Assembly: GCA_958295875.1 (NCBI GenBank)
Contig: OY282379.1
Coordinates: forward strand, 1,364,001-1,428,000
DNA: 64,000 nucleotides
Direction of reading: 5' to 3'
From: an uncultured Pseudomonadales bacterium
GTDB lineage: Bacteria > Pseudomonadota > Gammaproteobacteria > Pseudomonadales > Azotimanducaceae
The position numbers and the translations under genes were made by a program. This document shows positions 16,146 to 26,219 of the stretch, one piece after another (the stretch's first letter is position 1; the number at the start of each line of letters is the position of its first letter). The notes below the pieces were generated by a model that was not told the origin of the DNA, did not search any database, and saw only the letters and a list, made by a program, of their open reading frames with translations.

Positions 16146-17119
16146 AGGCCGAACTCCTCCGCCAACCGGTCCATCAAATCACCGGCGATGTCCAGTGAGA
16201 ACTGCGCATCCAACTCGCGGATGCAGGTGGGGCACGTGACGTTGATCTCCGTCAGGTAGTCCCCAATGACATCGATGCCGGCGAACAGGATGCCGCGGCG
16301 CTTGAGTTCCGGGCCCACGCGCCCAGCGATGAAGCGATCCCGCTCCGTCAACGGACGCCCGACGCCGGTGCCTCCGGCGGCGAGGTTGCCGCGCGATTCG
16401 CCGGCCCTCGGAATGCGCGCCAAGGCGTACTCCACCGGCTCCCCGGCGATCAACAGGATGCGCTTGTCCCCCGCCACGATCTCCGGCACGAACCGCTGCG
16501 CCATGATCTGCCGCGTGCCGCGCGCCGTCAGGTTTTCGATGATGACGCCCACATTCGGGTCGTCGTGGCGAGCGCGGAAGATGTTGACGCCGCCCATGCC
16601 GTCCAACGGCTTGAACACCACGTCGCCATGCTCGGCGTGAAAGCCCGCCAACCGCTCCGGGTGGCGGGCGATGATGAGCGGCGGCACGCAATCCGGAAAC
16701 CAAGACGCGAAGAACTTCTCGTTGCAGTCGCGCAGGCTCCCGGGCGCGTTCACCACCGCCGCGCCTTGCGCCGCGGCGTGTTCCAGAAAGTACGTCGCGT
16801 AGATGTACTCCATGTCGAACGGCGGGTCTTTGCGCATCATGATGAGGTCTGGTGCGCCGAGGTCCGTCTCCACCGCCGCGCCGAGGCGATGCCACGGCGT
16901 CGGCGCCAAGGCCGGGTCCAGCGATTCCAGGAACGCCGCATCAATCCCCACGTCGCGCAGCGCCGCCCAAGCGCGGCCATCGCGCCACGCCATGTCTGAT
17001 TGTTCAAAGCAGGTCACCCGCCATCCGCGCAGCGCGGCGGCGCGCATCATGGCGAGGGTGCTGTCCTTCTTGAGATCGAAGCTCGCGAGCGGATCAGTGA
17101 GGAAGGCGACGTGGGGCAT
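16142..17119 (-). CDS. gshB: Glutathione synthase
   Basis: ATP-grasp ligase of 325 residues adding glycine to gamma-glutamylcysteine. Starts HVAFLTDPLASFDLKKDST, with MRKDPPFDMEYIYATYFLE and NAPGSLRDCNEKFFASWFP, then the ATP-grasp loop VVFKPLDGMGGVNIFR, FVPEIVAGDKRILLI and EINVTCPTCIRELD at the end. Length and motifs are those of E. coli GshB. ATG 17119 follows the metK stop by 37 bp, so metK-gshB-tonB may be one transcript joining methionine, SAM and thiol metabolism. Confidence 0.95.
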   Translation of the reverse strand: MPHVAFLTDPLASFDLKKDSTLAMMRAAALRGWRVTCFEQSDMAWRDGRAWAALRDVGIDAAFLESLDPALAPTPWHRLGAAVETDLGAPDLIMMRKDPPFDMEYIYATYFLEHAAAQGAAVVNAPGSLRDCNEKFFASWFPDCVPPLIIARHPERLAGFHAEHGDVVFKPLDGMGGVNIFRARHDDPNVGVIIENLTARGTRQIMAQRFVPEIVAGDKRILLIAGEPVEYALARIPRAGESRGNLAAGGTGVGRPLTERDRFIAGRVGPELKRRGILFAGIDVIGDYLTEINVTCPTCIRELDAQFSLDIAGDLMDRLAEEFGL

Positions 17120-17156
17120 GGCTTGCGCTGGCCTTAGACGGGCGCGGCGCGGTGCG

Positions 17157-18311
17157 CTACAGCGCGGCGGCCAGCGTCTGCGCCTTGTCCGTTCGTTCCC
17201 ATGTGAAGTCGCCCTCATCGCGTCCGAAGTGGCCGTAGGCGGCGGTGGCGCGATAGATCGGCCGCTTCAGGTCGAGCATGTCGATGAGGCCGCGCGGGCG
17301 GAGATCGAAGTGCTCGCGCACCAAGCGTTCAATGCTCGCATCGTCCACCGTGCCGGTGCCAAAGGTCTCGACGCGGATGGATGTGGGTTCGGCGATGCCG
17401 ATGGCGTAGCTCACCTGTATCTCGCAGCGTTTGGCGAGGCCGGCGGCAACGATGTTCTTCGCCACATAGCGCCCCGCGTAGGCGCCGGAACGGTCCACCT
17501 TCGATGGATCCTTGCCTGAGAACGCGCCACCCCCATGCCGCGCCATGCCGCCGTAGGTGTCCACGATGATCTTGCGTCCGGTGAGGCCGCAGTCCGCGGC
17601 GGGGCCGCCGGTGACGAAACTGCCGGTGGGGTTGATGTGGTACGCCGTCTCCCCGGTGAGCCAGTTGCCCGGCAGCACTGGCTTGATGATCTCCTCCATC
17701 ACCGCTTCCTCGATGTCGGTGGGCGATGCCTCGGGGGCGTGTTGGGTGGAGAGCACCACGGCATCGACGCCGACCGGCTCGTCGCCGTCGTAGCGCAGCG
17801 TCACTTGGCTCTTGGCGTCTGGGCGCAGGAAGCCGACCGCGCCATTGCGGCGCACGTCTGCATGGCGGCGCATCAGCCGTTGCGCGAAGGTGATGGGCGC
17901 CGGCATCAGCACGTCCGTCTCGTCGCTGGCGTAGCCGAACATCAGGCCTTGGTCTCCAGCGCCCTGCTCCCGCTCCGACGTTGCATCCACGCCGACGGCA
18001 ATGTCCGCGGACTGCTGCCCAAGCGCGTTGATGACGGCGCAACTGGCCGGATCAAAGCCGAGGGCTGGGTCGTCATAACCGATTTCGCGGATGACGCGCC
18101 GCGCCAAGCGGTCCAAATCCACCTTGGCGCTGGAGCGGAACTCCCCGGCAAGCACCACGATGCCGGTTTTGATGAGCGTCTCGCAGGCCACGCGCGCTTC
18201 GGCGTCCTGCTCCAACATGGCGTCGAGCACCGCATCCGAAATCTGATCCGCCATTTTGTCGGGATGCGCTTCCGACACGGATTCGGAAGTGAACACGCTG
18301 AAACCGGGCAT
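17157..18311 (-). CDS. metK: S-adenosylmethionine synthetase
   Basis: 384 residues, exactly family size. Makes SAM from methionine and ATP in the cytoplasm. Signatures: [17 protein letters not shown] (catalytic His and metal-binding), [13 protein letters not shown], the [19 protein letters not shown] phosphate-binding loop, and [10 protein letters not shown] near the end. The ATG follows a TACAAT -10 by about 26 nt. It is divergent from tkt with 108 bp between the starts. No SAM riboswitch-like structure is evident in that short gap. Confidence 0.97.
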   Translation of the reverse strand: MPGFSVFTSESVSEAHPDKMADQISDAVLDAMLEQDAEARVACETLIKTGIVVLAGEFRSSAKVDLDRLARRVIREIGYDDPALGFDPASCAVINALGQQSADIAVGVDATSEREQGAGDQGLMFGYASDETDVLMPAPITFAQRLMRRHADVRRNGAVGFLRPDAKSQVTLRYDGDEPVGVDAVVLSTQHAPEASPTDIEEAVMEEIIKPVLPGNWLTGETAYHINPTGSFVTGGPAADCGLTGRKIIVDTYGGMARHGGGAFSGKDPSKVDRSGAYAGRYVAKNIVAAGLAKRCEIQVSYAIGIAEPTSIRVETFGTGTVDDASIERLVREHFDLRPRGLIDMLDLKRPIYRATAAYGHFGRDEGDFTWERTDKAQTLAAAL

Positions 18312-18337
18312 GGAATCGTCCGCAGGGCGGGCGTGCC

Positions 18338-18343
18338 ATTGTA
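18338..18343 (-). promoter_or_regulatory. -10 hexamer TACAAT for metK
   Basis: TACAAT in GCGATACAATGGCACG on the minus strand, about 26 nt before metK ATG. The opposite strand has a weaker GATACT at 18383-18388 that could serve tkt, so the 108-bp gap is a divergent promoter. Confidence 0.5.
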
Positions 18344-18419
18344 TCGCACCGCCGGCGCCGAGAACCTTGCGCCCCCTTTTGGGATACTCCGCTTTTCGGC
18401 CACATGTTCCGAGACGCCC

Positions 18420-20405
18420 ATGCCCTCCCGACAGGACCGCGCGAACGCCATCCGGGCGCTCGCGATGGACGCGGTCGAACGCGCCAACAGTGGCCACCCC
18501 GGCATGCCCATGGGGCTCGCCGACGTGGCGGAAGTGTTGTGGCGCGAGGTGCTGCGCCACAACCCAGCCAATCCCGACTGGTGGAACCGCGACCGGGTGG
18601 TGGTTTCCAACGGCCACGGCTCGATGCTGCTCTATGCGGTGCTGCACCTCACCGGCTACGACGTCAGCATCGACGACATCAAGCGGTTCCGACAACTCGG
18701 CTCGAAGACGCCGGGGCATCCGGAGCGTGGCCACTGCCCAGGCGTCGAGACGACCACGGGGCCGCTCGGCCAAGGCATGGCCAACGCCGTGGGGCTCGCG
18801 TTTGCGGAGGCGCTGCTGGCGCGCGAGTTCAACCGCGAGGGCTTGGCGCTGGTCGATCACCGCACATGGGTGTTCGCGGGGGATGGCTGCATGATGGAAG
18901 GCGTTTCCCACGAGGCGAGCGCACTGGCGGCAACCTTGGGCCTCGGCAAGCTCACCTGCATCTACGACGACAACGGCATCTCCATCGACGGCGAGACGAC
19001 GGGCTGGCACACCGAAGACGTGGCGGCGCGCTTTCGCGCCTACGGCTGGCACGTCCTGCCCGACGTGAACGGACACGATGCGGACAGCGTGCGCGCCGCG
19101 CTGCAGGCGGCCATGGGCGAGGCCGAGCGGCCAACGCTGATCTGCTGCAAGACCGTGATCGGCTTCGGCGCCCCGAACAAGGAAGGCTCGGCGGATGCCC
19201 ACGGCTCGGCGTTGGGCGCCGACGAGATCGCCGCGGCGCGGCAGCGCCTTGGCTGGCCGCATGCGCCCTTCGAGATTCCCGCCGACATCCATGCAGCCTG
19301 GGACATGACCGCCGCCGGCGCCGATCACGAGGCAGTTTGGCAGCGCGTCCTCAATCGTTGCCGGAGCGCCCATCCAGAGCTGGCCGCCGAGTTCGAGCGG
19401 CGCATGAACGGCGCACTGCCAACAGGTTGGAGCGATGCGCTGTTCGCCTATGCCGAAACCGCGCAAGCCGCCGGCGAAGCGCTGGAGACGCGCAAGGCGT
19501 CGCAGGCGTGCCTCAACGCGCTCGGCCAGAACCTGCCTGAGCTCTTCGGCGGCTCCGCAGATTTGACGAGCTCCAACGGCACCCGCTGGAACGGCGCCGG
19601 CAGCCTTGCCGAGGGTGGCCGCTACATGAGCTACGGCGTCCGCGAGTTCGGCATGACCGCCATCACCAATGGCATGGCGCTGCACGGCGGCATCATCCCT
19701 TACGCCGGCACGTTCCTTGTGTTCATGGAATACGCCCGCAACGCGGTGCGGTTGGCCTCGCTGATGGGCGTGCGCAACATCCTCGTCTACTCCCATGACA
19801 GCGTGGCCCTTGGCGAAGACGGGCCAACCCATCAGCCCGTGGAGCAGCTCGCCAATCTCAGGACGACTCCGAATCTCTCCCTGTGGCGCCCATGCGACGC
19901 CGTGGAAACGGCCTACGCTTGGGCGGCGGCGCTGACGCGGCGCGACGGCCCCACTGCCTTGGCGCTGACGCGACAGAAGACCCCCTGCCAGCCCCGGGAA
20001 GACGCGAGCGCCATCGCCAAGGGCGGCTATGTGCTGCGCGCCGAAGCCGGCAACCTGGATGTCATCGTCATCGCCACCGGCTCCGAAGTGGAACTCGCCG
20101 TCGCCGCGGCGCAGGCGGTGGAACCCTTGGGCGCGCGGGTGGTGTCCATGCCCAGCGTCGACGTGTTCCTAAGCCAAGAGGCGGCGTATCAAGATGCCGT
20201 CCTGCCGCCTGGCTGCCGCGCCCGCGTGGCCGTGGAAGCGGGGCACCCCGACATTTGGCGGCGGTTCGTGGGCCTCGACGGCGCCGTCGTCGGCATCAGC
20301 AGCTTTGGACTCTCCGCGCCCGGCGCGGAGGCCATGGACGCCTTGGGCATGAACGCGCCGGCCGTGGTGGCGGCCATCAAAGAAGTCTGCGCCCGATGCC
20401 AATGA
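18420..20405 (+). CDS. tkt: Transketolase
   Basis: Thiamine-diphosphate enzyme of 661 residues of the pentose phosphate pathway. Visible: [26 protein letters not shown] at the start with the catalytic His, [16 protein letters not shown], the metal-binding [31 protein letters not shown] and the pyrimidine-domain [20 protein letters not shown], and a full C-terminal domain ending near GMNAPAV. Its last codons overlap pgk. The usual gap gene between tkt and pgk is absent here. Confidence 0.96.
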   Translation: MPSRQDRANAIRALAMDAVERANSGHPGMPMGLADVAEVLWREVLRHNPANPDWWNRDRVVVSNGHGSMLLYAVLHLTGYDVSIDDIKRFRQLGSKTPGHPERGHCPGVETTTGPLGQGMANAVGLAFAEALLAREFNREGLALVDHRTWVFAGDGCMMEGVSHEASALAATLGLGKLTCIYDDNGISIDGETTGWHTEDVAARFRAYGWHVLPDVNGHDADSVRAALQAAMGEAERPTLICCKTVIGFGAPNKEGSADAHGSALGADEIAAARQRLGWPHAPFEIPADIHAAWDMTAAGADHEAVWQRVLNRCRSAHPELAAEFERRMNGALPTGWSDALFAYAETAQAAGEALETRKASQACLNALGQNLPELFGGSADLTSSNGTRWNGAGSLAEGGRYMSYGVREFGMTAITNGMALHGGIIPYAGTFLVFMEYARNAVRLASLMGVRNILVYSHDSVALGEDGPTHQPVEQLANLRTTPNLSLWRPCDAVETAYAWAAALTRRDGPTALALTRQKTPCQPREDASAIAKGGYVLRAEAGNLDVIVIATGSEVELAVAAAQAVEPLGARVVSMPSVDVFLSQEAAYQDAVLPPGCRARVAVEAGHPDIWRRFVGLDGAVVGISSFGLSAPGAEAMDALGMNAPAVVAAIKEVCARCQ

Positions 20406-21556
20406 TCTCGATGCGCGACGTGCCGCTCAAAGGCCGGCGCGTGCTCATCCGCGAAGATCTGAACACGCCCATCAGAAACGGCGTGGTGCAGAACGCCGCC
20501 CGCATCGAAGCGGCGCTGCCGACCATCCGCCATTGCGTGGAGCAGGGCGCCGCGGTGATGGTGGCGTCGCACGTCGGGCGCCCCACGCCGGGGCAGTGGG
20601 ACGGCTCGCTCTCGTTGGCCCACGCGGCCGAGTTGCTAGGGGAAGGGCTCGGCCAAGAGGTGCCGTTGGTGGCGCTCGGCAACTTCGACATCGACATCGC
20701 GGCCGGCCAAGCCATGCTGTTGGAGAACATCCGTTTCCTAGACGGCGAGTTGACGAACGACGACGACCTCGCGCGGCGCATGGCGGCGCCCTTTGACGTG
20801 TTCGTGATGGACGCCTTCGCCACGGCCCACCGCGCCCACGCCTCCACCCACGGCGTTGCCAGACACGCTGCCATCGCCTGCGCGGGGCCGCTGCTCGAAG
20901 CGGAGGTGGCGGCCTTGCAGCGCGCCTTGGCCAACCCCGCGCGCCCGTTGGTGGCCGTGGTGGGCGGCGCCAAGGCGTCGTCGAAGCTGCGCGCCTTGGA
21001 GGCATTGGCCGACATTGCAGACCGCATCATCGTCGGTGGCGGCGTCGCCAATGTCTTTCTCGTTGCGCGCGGGTGGCAGGTTGGCGCCTCGCTCCTCGAC
21101 GCCGATTTGGTCGATGTGGCGCGGCGCATCGAGGCGAAGGTGGATGTGCTCATACCGGAGGACGTCATGACCGCGCGCGGCGAACCGGCTGCCACGCCCG
21201 CGGTGCTGCGCCGCCGCGGCGAAGTGGCCGCGGACGAGCGCATCCTGGACATCGGCCCGGCGAGCGCGCGGGCCGCGAAGGCCGCGCTTGCATCCGCCGG
21301 CACCATCCTTTGGAGCGGGCCTTTGGGCATGTTCGAACTCGACCACTTCGGCGAAGGCACCCGCGTGGTTGCCGAAGCCATCGCCGAATCCGCCGCGTTC
21401 TCCATCGCCGGGGGCGGCGACACCATCGCGGCCATCGACAAGAACGGCGCTCGCGATGGGCTGTCATACATCTCCACCGGCGGTGGCGCCTTCCTGGAGT
21501 TCGTCGAGGGCAAACCGCTGCCCGCCATCGAGATGCTCAAAGCGCGTGCGCGGTGA
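20396..21556 (+). CDS. pgk: Phosphoglycerate kinase
   Basis: 386 residues. Reversibly transfers phosphate from 1,3-bisphosphoglycerate to ADP. Motifs: GRRVLIREDLNTPI, ASHVGRP, LLENIRF, MDAFATAHRAHASTHG, VAVVGGAKASSKL, WSGPLGMFE and AGGGDTIAAI. Start at ATG 20396 gives the same number of residues before the first motif as E. coli Pgk; ATG 20402 (overlapping the tkt stop as ATGA) is a close alternative. The tkt-pgk overlap indicates one operon. Confidence 0.95.
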   Translation: MPMISMRDVPLKGRRVLIREDLNTPIRNGVVQNAARIEAALPTIRHCVEQGAAVMVASHVGRPTPGQWDGSLSLAHAAELLGEGLGQEVPLVALGNFDIDIAAGQAMLLENIRFLDGELTNDDDLARRMAAPFDVFVMDAFATAHRAHASTHGVARHAAIACAGPLLEAEVAALQRALANPARPLVAVVGGAKASSKLRALEALADIADRIIVGGGVANVFLVARGWQVGASLLDADLVDVARRIEAKVDVLIPEDVMTARGEPAATPAVLRRRGEVAADERILDIGPASARAAKAALASAGTILWSGPLGMFELDHFGEGTRVVAEAIAESAAFSIAGGGDTIAAIDKNGARDGLSYISTGGGAFLEFVEGKPLPAIEMLKARAR

Positions 21557-22415
21557 GGGGGCCTTCAACCCTGCGTCCGGCTTCGGCGAGGACTACCGCC
21601 GTTTCTACGACCTGGACTTGGGCCAGCAGTGCTTCGATGTCCACTGGGGAAGCGAGCGGCTCGTGGCGCAGCGCTTCGCTCCCGCCAGCGCACCCAAGGG
21701 CACCGCAGTGGTGGTGCATGGCTACTACGACCATGTGGGGCTGTACGGCCACCTGATCCGCTACCTCTTGGGCCGCGGCTTCGCCGTGCTGGCCTACGAC
21801 CAGCCAGGCCACGGGCTATCGACCGGGGAACGGGCGACCATCGCCTCCTTCGATTTGTATGTGGACGCGCTGCAGGCGGTGTTGGCGGCCACGGAGGAAC
21901 CGTTGCCAAGACCCTTGTGCGCTGTGGGCCAGAGCATGGGCGGCGCGGTGCTGATGGAGCGCCTCATGCGGCCGGCGGCGCCGGCGTTCGACAAGACGGT
22001 GCTGCTGGCGCCCTTGGTGCGGCCCAAGGGCTGGCCGTTGGCGCGGCTCGCCCTCCCTCTGGCGCGGCCGTTCCTCACCCGTTTGCCGCGCGAGGCGCCG
22101 AGCAACTCCACGGACACGACATTCCTCGCCTTCCTGCGTGAAGACCCGCTGCAAACATGGTCTCTGCCGGTGCAGTGGGCCACGGCGCTGGCTCGCTGGA
22201 TTCGGCGGTTCGAAGCGCATCCGCCCACCAATCAGCGCGTCATCGTCGTGCAAGGCGGGCGCGACGGCACGGTGGATGCCCGCCACAACCTCGCCGTGCT
22301 GCAGCGCCTGTTCAAGGTGGAACTGTTGGAGATTCCCGGCGCCCGCCATCACTTGGTGAACGAGAGCCCGGCGACCCAGCGGCAGATGCTCGCGTTCCTT
22401 GACGCGCGCCTATAG
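21546..22415 (+). CDS. Alpha/beta hydrolase, monoacylglycerol/lysophospholipase-like
   Basis: Serine hydrolase of 289 residues. AVVVHGYYDHVGLY is the oxyanion strand, AYDQPGHGLST follows, and AVGQSMGGAVLME carries the nucleophile serine. GRDGTVDARHN holds the acid and GARHHLVNE the late histidine, a complete triad. Closest in pattern to the Hydrolase_4/PldB lysophospholipase group. The GTG start lies inside the last codons of pgk, so it is translationally coupled to glycolytic genes; the link to glycolysis is not explained. Confidence 0.82.
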   Translation: MRGEGAFNPASGFGEDYRRFYDLDLGQQCFDVHWGSERLVAQRFAPASAPKGTAVVVHGYYDHVGLYGHLIRYLLGRGFAVLAYDQPGHGLSTGERATIASFDLYVDALQAVLAATEEPLPRPLCAVGQSMGGAVLMERLMRPAAPAFDKTVLLAPLVRPKGWPLARLALPLARPFLTRLPREAPSNSTDTTFLAFLREDPLQTWSLPVQWATALARWIRRFEAHPPTNQRVIVVQGGRDGTVDARHNLAVLQRLFKVELLEIPGARHHLVNESPATQRQMLAFLDARL

Positions 22416-22451
22416 AGCGGCGACAGGGCCGGAGGCCGCCGCAGCGATGGC

Positions 22452-22457
22452 TATACT
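22452..22457 (+). promoter_or_regulatory. -10 hexamer TATACT 7 nt before ATG 22465 (leaderless candidate)
   Basis: GGCTATACT is followed by GCCGGCC and then ATG. The expected transcription start coincides with the A of ATG. No Shine-Dalgarno sequence is present in the 7-nt spacer. Confidence 0.55.
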
Positions 22458-22464
22458 GCCGGCC

Positions 22465-23835
22465 ATGCGCGACGCCTTGGAAGCCATCTTCAGCCCCGGG
22501 CGCGTCAAAACCGCGCCCGAAGACCTGAAGTTCTGGGGCACGGACTGGACGCGCGGCTTCAACATTGCGCCGCTCGCCATCGTCTTTCCCGAAAGCGTCG
22601 AAGAGGTGGTGGCCGTGACGCGCCTCGCCAACGAGCGCCGCGTCGGCTTGGTGCCTTCCGGTGGCCGCACCGGGCTTTCTGGCGGCGCCGTGGCCGCCAA
22701 CGGCGAGGTGGTCGTCTCGTTCGACCGCATGAACCGCATCCTCGATTTCAATGCGACGGACCAGCTCGTGCGCTGCCAAGCAGGGGTGCCGACGCAAGCC
22801 CTGCAGGAATACGCCGCGGCGCGTGGCTGCTTCTATCCCGTGGACTTCGCCTCGAGCGGCACGAGCCAAATCGGCGGCAACGTCGCCACGAATGCCGGTG
22901 GCGTCAAAGTGATTCGCTATGGCCTGACGCGAGACTGGATCGCCGGCCTCAAGGTCGTCACTGGCGCCGGGGACGTGCTCGACTGCAACCACGGCTTGGT
23001 GAAGAACGCCACTGGCTACGACCTGCGGCATCTCTTCATCGGCGCCGAGGGCACATTGGGCTTTGTGGTGGAAGCGCAGGTGCGGCTGCTGCCGGCGCCA
23101 GCCCCGCAGCGGGTGATCGTGCTGGGCATCGAACGCTTCGCGGACATCCTGCGGGTGCTGGAGCGCTTCCAAGCCAGCGTCACGCTCTCTGCGTTCGAGT
23201 TCTTCTCTGAACTCGCGCTTACGAAGGTGCTCGCGCATCGTGGCGGGCCGCGCCCCCTCGGCGCCCCGGCGCCGTTCTACGCGCTCATCGAGTTTGACGC
23301 GGACGCGGAAGCCGCGGCGCTGCGAGCCTTCCAAACTGTGTTGCAGGCCGGCTGGGCCGCCGATGGCGTGATGAGCCAATCCGAAGCGCAGGCGAAGGCC
23401 CTGTGGGGCCTGCGCGACGGCATCTCCGAGAGCATCGCGTCCTGCACGCCGCACAAGAACGACTTGGCCGTGCGCGTGTCCGACATGCCGGCGTTCCTCA
23501 CCCAAATCGACCGCCTCGTCGCCGAACGCTATCCGGCCTTCGACGTGTGCTGGTTCGGCCACATCGGCGACGGCAACTTGCACCTCAACATCCTGAAGCC
23601 GGAGCACCTTTCCCTTGAGGCGTTCCAAGCGCGTTGCCAGAGCATCAGCCCGCTCCTGTTCGAGGCCGTGCAGTCCCGCCGGGGCAGCATTTCCGCCGAA
23701 CACGGCGTCGGCCTCACCAAGCGCGACTTCCTGACGTTTTCGCGCAGCGAGCAGGAAATCGCGCTAATGCGCGCGGTGAAGCGCGTCTTCGACCCGCTTG
23801 GCGTGATGAATCCCGGCAAACTGCTTGCCGCCTGA
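22465..23835 (+). CDS. FAD-linked oxidase, GlcD / D-2-hydroxyacid dehydrogenase family
   Basis: 456-residue flavoprotein of the PCMH (VAO) fold. FAD-binding segment VPSGGRTGLSGGAVAANGEVV, then DFASSGTSQIGGNVATNAGGVKVIRYG, GYDLRHLFIGAEGTLG, and the C-terminal FAD-oxidase domain with WFGHIGDGNLHLNI (metal/substrate His) and SAEHGVGLTKRD. This architecture fits D-2-hydroxyglutarate or D-lactate dehydrogenases; a 2-hydroxyglutarate enzyme would recycle the by-product of SerA (40085). ATG 22465 is supported by the -10 just upstream; an in-frame ATG at 22447 would lie over the -10. Confidence 0.85.
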   Translation: MRDALEAIFSPGRVKTAPEDLKFWGTDWTRGFNIAPLAIVFPESVEEVVAVTRLANERRVGLVPSGGRTGLSGGAVAANGEVVVSFDRMNRILDFNATDQLVRCQAGVPTQALQEYAAARGCFYPVDFASSGTSQIGGNVATNAGGVKVIRYGLTRDWIAGLKVVTGAGDVLDCNHGLVKNATGYDLRHLFIGAEGTLGFVVEAQVRLLPAPAPQRVIVLGIERFADILRVLERFQASVTLSAFEFFSELALTKVLAHRGGPRPLGAPAPFYALIEFDADAEAAALRAFQTVLQAGWAADGVMSQSEAQAKALWGLRDGISESIASCTPHKNDLAVRVSDMPAFLTQIDRLVAERYPAFDVCWFGHIGDGNLHLNILKPEHLSLEAFQARCQSISPLLFEAVQSRRGSISAEHGVGLTKRDFLTFSRSEQEIALMRAVKRVFDPLGVMNPGKLLAA

Positions 23836-23901
23836 CGGCGCTTGCCCTCACGGGCGGCACTCGGACACACTTGGGTTCCCCACGGCGAACGGACTGAGAG
23901 C

Positions 23902-24924
23902 ATGGGCTGGCGCACGACCCTTGAAGACACGGCGAACGCCATGGCTGCCCCCGGCAAGGGCATCTTGGCGATGGACGAGAGCCACCCAACCTGCAAGCGG
24001 CGGTTCGACGGCATCGGCGTGCCTTGCGACGAAGCGAATCGGCGCGCCTATCGGGAACTGCTGCTCACCGCGCCAGGCTGCGCGGAGCATCTCTCGGGCT
24101 ACATCCTGTTCGACGAGACCATCCGCCAAGCCACCGCAGACGACACGCCATTCCCAGCGCTGATCGCCGCGACCGGCAGCCTCGTTGGCATCAAGGTGGA
24201 TGCCGGCGCCGCGGCCATGCCGCTGCACCCGGGCGAGAAGGCCACACTGGGCTTGGACGGCTTGCGCGAACGCCTGAACGGCTACCGGGAATTGGGCGCG
24301 CGGTTCGCCAAGTGGCGCGCCGTCATCACCATCGGCGACGGGCTGCCAAGCGCCGCCTGCATCCGCGCCAACACCCAGGCGCTGGCGATGTACGCGGCGT
24401 TCTGCCAAGAAGCCGGCATGGTGCCCATCGTCGAACCCGAAGTGCTGATGGACGGCGACCACGACATCGATGTCTGCGACGCCGTGACCCGCGCCACGCT
24501 GCGCGCGCAGTACGCCGCGTTGGCGGAGCAAGACGTGCATCTCGAAGGTTCCGTGCTGAAGCCTTCGATGGTGCTGTCCGGCAAGGGCTGTCCGCAGCAA
24601 GCCAGCGTGGCGGAAGTGGCGGAGCGCACGTTGGCATGCCTCTTGAGCACGGTGCCGGCGGCGGTGCCCGGCATCTTCTTCCTCTCCGGCGGCCAAACGG
24701 CGGTGCGCGCCACCGAGCACCTGAACGCGATGAACGCCGGCGGCGACGCCCCGTGGCGGCTGAGCTTTTCGTTCGGACGAGCGCTGCAGGAGCCGGCGCT
24801 GCAGGCTTGGGCGGGCGAGGCAGCCAACGCCGCGGCCGCCCAACGACAGTTGGCCTTGCGGGCGCGGCTGAACGGCGCTGCCACCTTGGGAGAGTACGGC
24901 GCGGCGATGGAGGAGGCTGCCTAG
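23902..24924 (+). CDS. fba: Fructose-bisphosphate aldolase, class I
   Basis: 340-residue Schiff-base aldolase of the eukaryote-like class I type. PGKGILAMDESHPTCKRRF, NRRAYRELLLTAPG and GYILFDETIRQ match the family start; IGDGLPSAAC and PIVEPEVLMDGDHD follow. HLEGSVLKPSMVLSGKGC holds the lysine that forms the imine, and FFLSGGQTAVRATEHLNAMN closes the barrel. Many gammaproteobacteria use class II FbaA after pgk, so a class I enzyme in this place is a variation. GAGAG lies before the ATG. It ends convergently with rpiA. Confidence 0.93.
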   Translation: MGWRTTLEDTANAMAAPGKGILAMDESHPTCKRRFDGIGVPCDEANRRAYRELLLTAPGCAEHLSGYILFDETIRQATADDTPFPALIAATGSLVGIKVDAGAAAMPLHPGEKATLGLDGLRERLNGYRELGARFAKWRAVITIGDGLPSAACIRANTQALAMYAAFCQEAGMVPIVEPEVLMDGDHDIDVCDAVTRATLRAQYAALAEQDVHLEGSVLKPSMVLSGKGCPQQASVAEVAERTLACLLSTVPAAVPGIFFLSGGQTAVRATEHLNAMNAGGDAPWRLSFSFGRALQEPALQAWAGEAANAAAAQRQLALRARLNGAATLGEYGAAMEEAA

Positions 24925-24930
24925 GCAGCC
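24915..24930. terminator. Palindrome over the fba stop codon
   Basis: GGCTGCC TA GGCAGCC is a perfect inverted repeat spanning the fba TAG, in the short gap to the convergent rpiA. A hairpin GGCTG-CCTAGG-CAGCC could form; there is no T-tract, so terminator function is a guess. Confidence 0.3.
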
Positions 24931-24950
24931 AGCGACCGGGGCAGCGAGTT

Positions 24951-25625
24951 TCAGGCGCGGCGCACAACGCCGGTCGGCGTGCCCACCAACACCGTGTCCG
25001 GGCGCCGAGCGGCGAAGAGGCCGTTTTCCACCACCCCCACGATGCCGTTCACTTGCCGCTCGAGCGCATCTGGGTCGCTCAGGTCGAGGCCATGCACGTC
25101 GAGGACGATGTGGCCGTTATCCGTCACGAAGCCTTGGCGATACGCCGGCTGCCCGCTGAGGGCCGCCAACGCCCGCGCCGCCAAGCCCCGCGCCATGGGG
25201 ATGACCTCCACAGGCAGCGGGAACTGGCCGAGTTGCTCGACGCACTTCGAGCCATCCACGATGCAGATGAACTCATCGGCCGCCGTGGCAACGATCTTCT
25301 CTTGGGTCAACGCGCCGCCGCCGCCCTTGATGAGGGCCTTGGAAGGGTCCACTTCATCCGCGCCATCGACATACACCGCCACAGCAGCCGCCGCGTTCAA
25401 ATCCAACACCGGGATGCCATGCGCCCGCAAACGCGCCGTGGAAGCGAGGGAACTGGAGACCGCAGCGTCGAACTTGTGGCGCACGGCGGCCAAGGCATCG
25501 ATGAAGAAGTTAGCCGTGCTCCCGGTGCCCACGCCCACCACCGCATCCCGCGTCAGCTTCGGTTCCAGCTCCTCCACCGCCGCGGCGGCGACCGCGTGTT
25601 TCAGGGCATCCCGCTCATGAGACAT
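24951..25625 (-). CDS. rpiA: Ribose-5-phosphate isomerase A
   Basis: 224 residues, usual for RpiA. Interconverts ribose-5-P and ribulose-5-P. Motifs: [56 protein letters not shown] (substrate-binding Asp and catalytic Glu), VEVIPMA and [12 protein letters not shown]. It lies 32 bp downstream of def on the same strand. Together with tkt and fba, several pentose phosphate and glycolytic genes are clustered here. Confidence 0.96.
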   Translation of the reverse strand: MSHERDALKHAVAAAAVEELEPKLTRDAVVGVGTGSTANFFIDALAAVRHKFDAAVSSSLASTARLRAHGIPVLDLNAAAAVAVYVDGADEVDPSKALIKGGGGALTQEKIVATAADEFICIVDGSKCVEQLGQFPLPVEVIPMARGLAARALAALSGQPAYRQGFVTDNGHIVLDVHGLDLSDPDALERQVNGIVGVVENGLFAARRPDTVLVGTPTGVVRRA

Positions 25626-25657
25626 CGGCGCGCGACGCCGGTCAGCGCAACCGGGCG

Positions 25658-26215
25658 TCAGGCGCGCGCGTCCGCCGCTTCTCGCGGCAAGACATAACGC
25701 GCGTATTCGTCCTCGAACGCGAGCTTCGCCGGGTCTTCGATGCGGTCGATGTACAGGCGGCCATCAAGGTGGTCGAACTCATGCTGAAAGATGGTGGCGA
25801 GGAAGCCATCGGCGCGCAGCGACTGCGCCTGGCCGTGCAAGTCCAAGAAGCGCACGCTGATGCTCTGCGGCCGCTCCACATAGCCACGCAGCCCCGGAAT
25901 GGACAGGCAGCCCTCCCAGTAGCCGGCCGTGCGCTCGTCGAGCACGTCGATTTCCGGGTTCACGCAGATGGTGAGCGGCACCTGCTGCAAATCGCCGTAG
26001 CGGGTGGCGCCGCCAGCCACTTCGACGATGGCAAGGCGCACGCCCTCGTTCACCTGCGGCGCCGCGAGGCCGACGCCGCCATAGTCGTGCAACGTGTCGA
26101 TCATGTCCGCCACCAATCGCTGCAGCTCGGCGCTCTGCAATTCTTCCAGCAACAGCGGTCGGGCCGGCCGGCGCAGATTGGGGTGCCCCATGCGGATGAT
26201 CTTGCGAACGGCCAC
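25658..26215 (-). CDS. def: Peptide deformylase
   Basis: 185-residue metalloprotease that removes the N-formyl group from nascent proteins. The three family motifs are clear: [18 protein letters not shown] (metal Cys) and QHEFDHLDG (two metal His and catalytic Glu). The GTG start is placed 6 nt after a TATACT that overlaps the stop of the 5-formyl-THF cyclo-ligase gene, so def may have its own leaderless transcript. The gene lies 4 nt after that stop. def is more often beside fmt; fmt is not in the window. Confidence 0.95.
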   Translation of the reverse strand: MAVRKIIRMGHPNLRRPARPLLLEELQSAELQRLVADMIDTLHDYGGVGLAAPQVNEGVRLAIVEVAGGATRYGDLQQVPLTICVNPEIDVLDERTAGYWEGCLSIPGLRGYVERPQSISVRFLDLHGQAQSLRADGFLATIFQHEFDHLDGRLYIDRIEDPAKLAFEDEYARYVLPREAADARA

Positions 26216-26219
26216 CGTC

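Noticed and set aside
18312..18419. Possible SAM riboswitch in front of metK
   Set aside because: The gap is only 108 bp with divergent promoters, and I see no SAM-I/II/IV-like helices or conserved core.
17535..20405. A 956-codon plus-strand frame covering the metK region as well as tkt
   Set aside because: Its first third is antisense to metK, a clear MetK protein; only the part from 18420 matches transketolase. High GC keeps antisense frames open.
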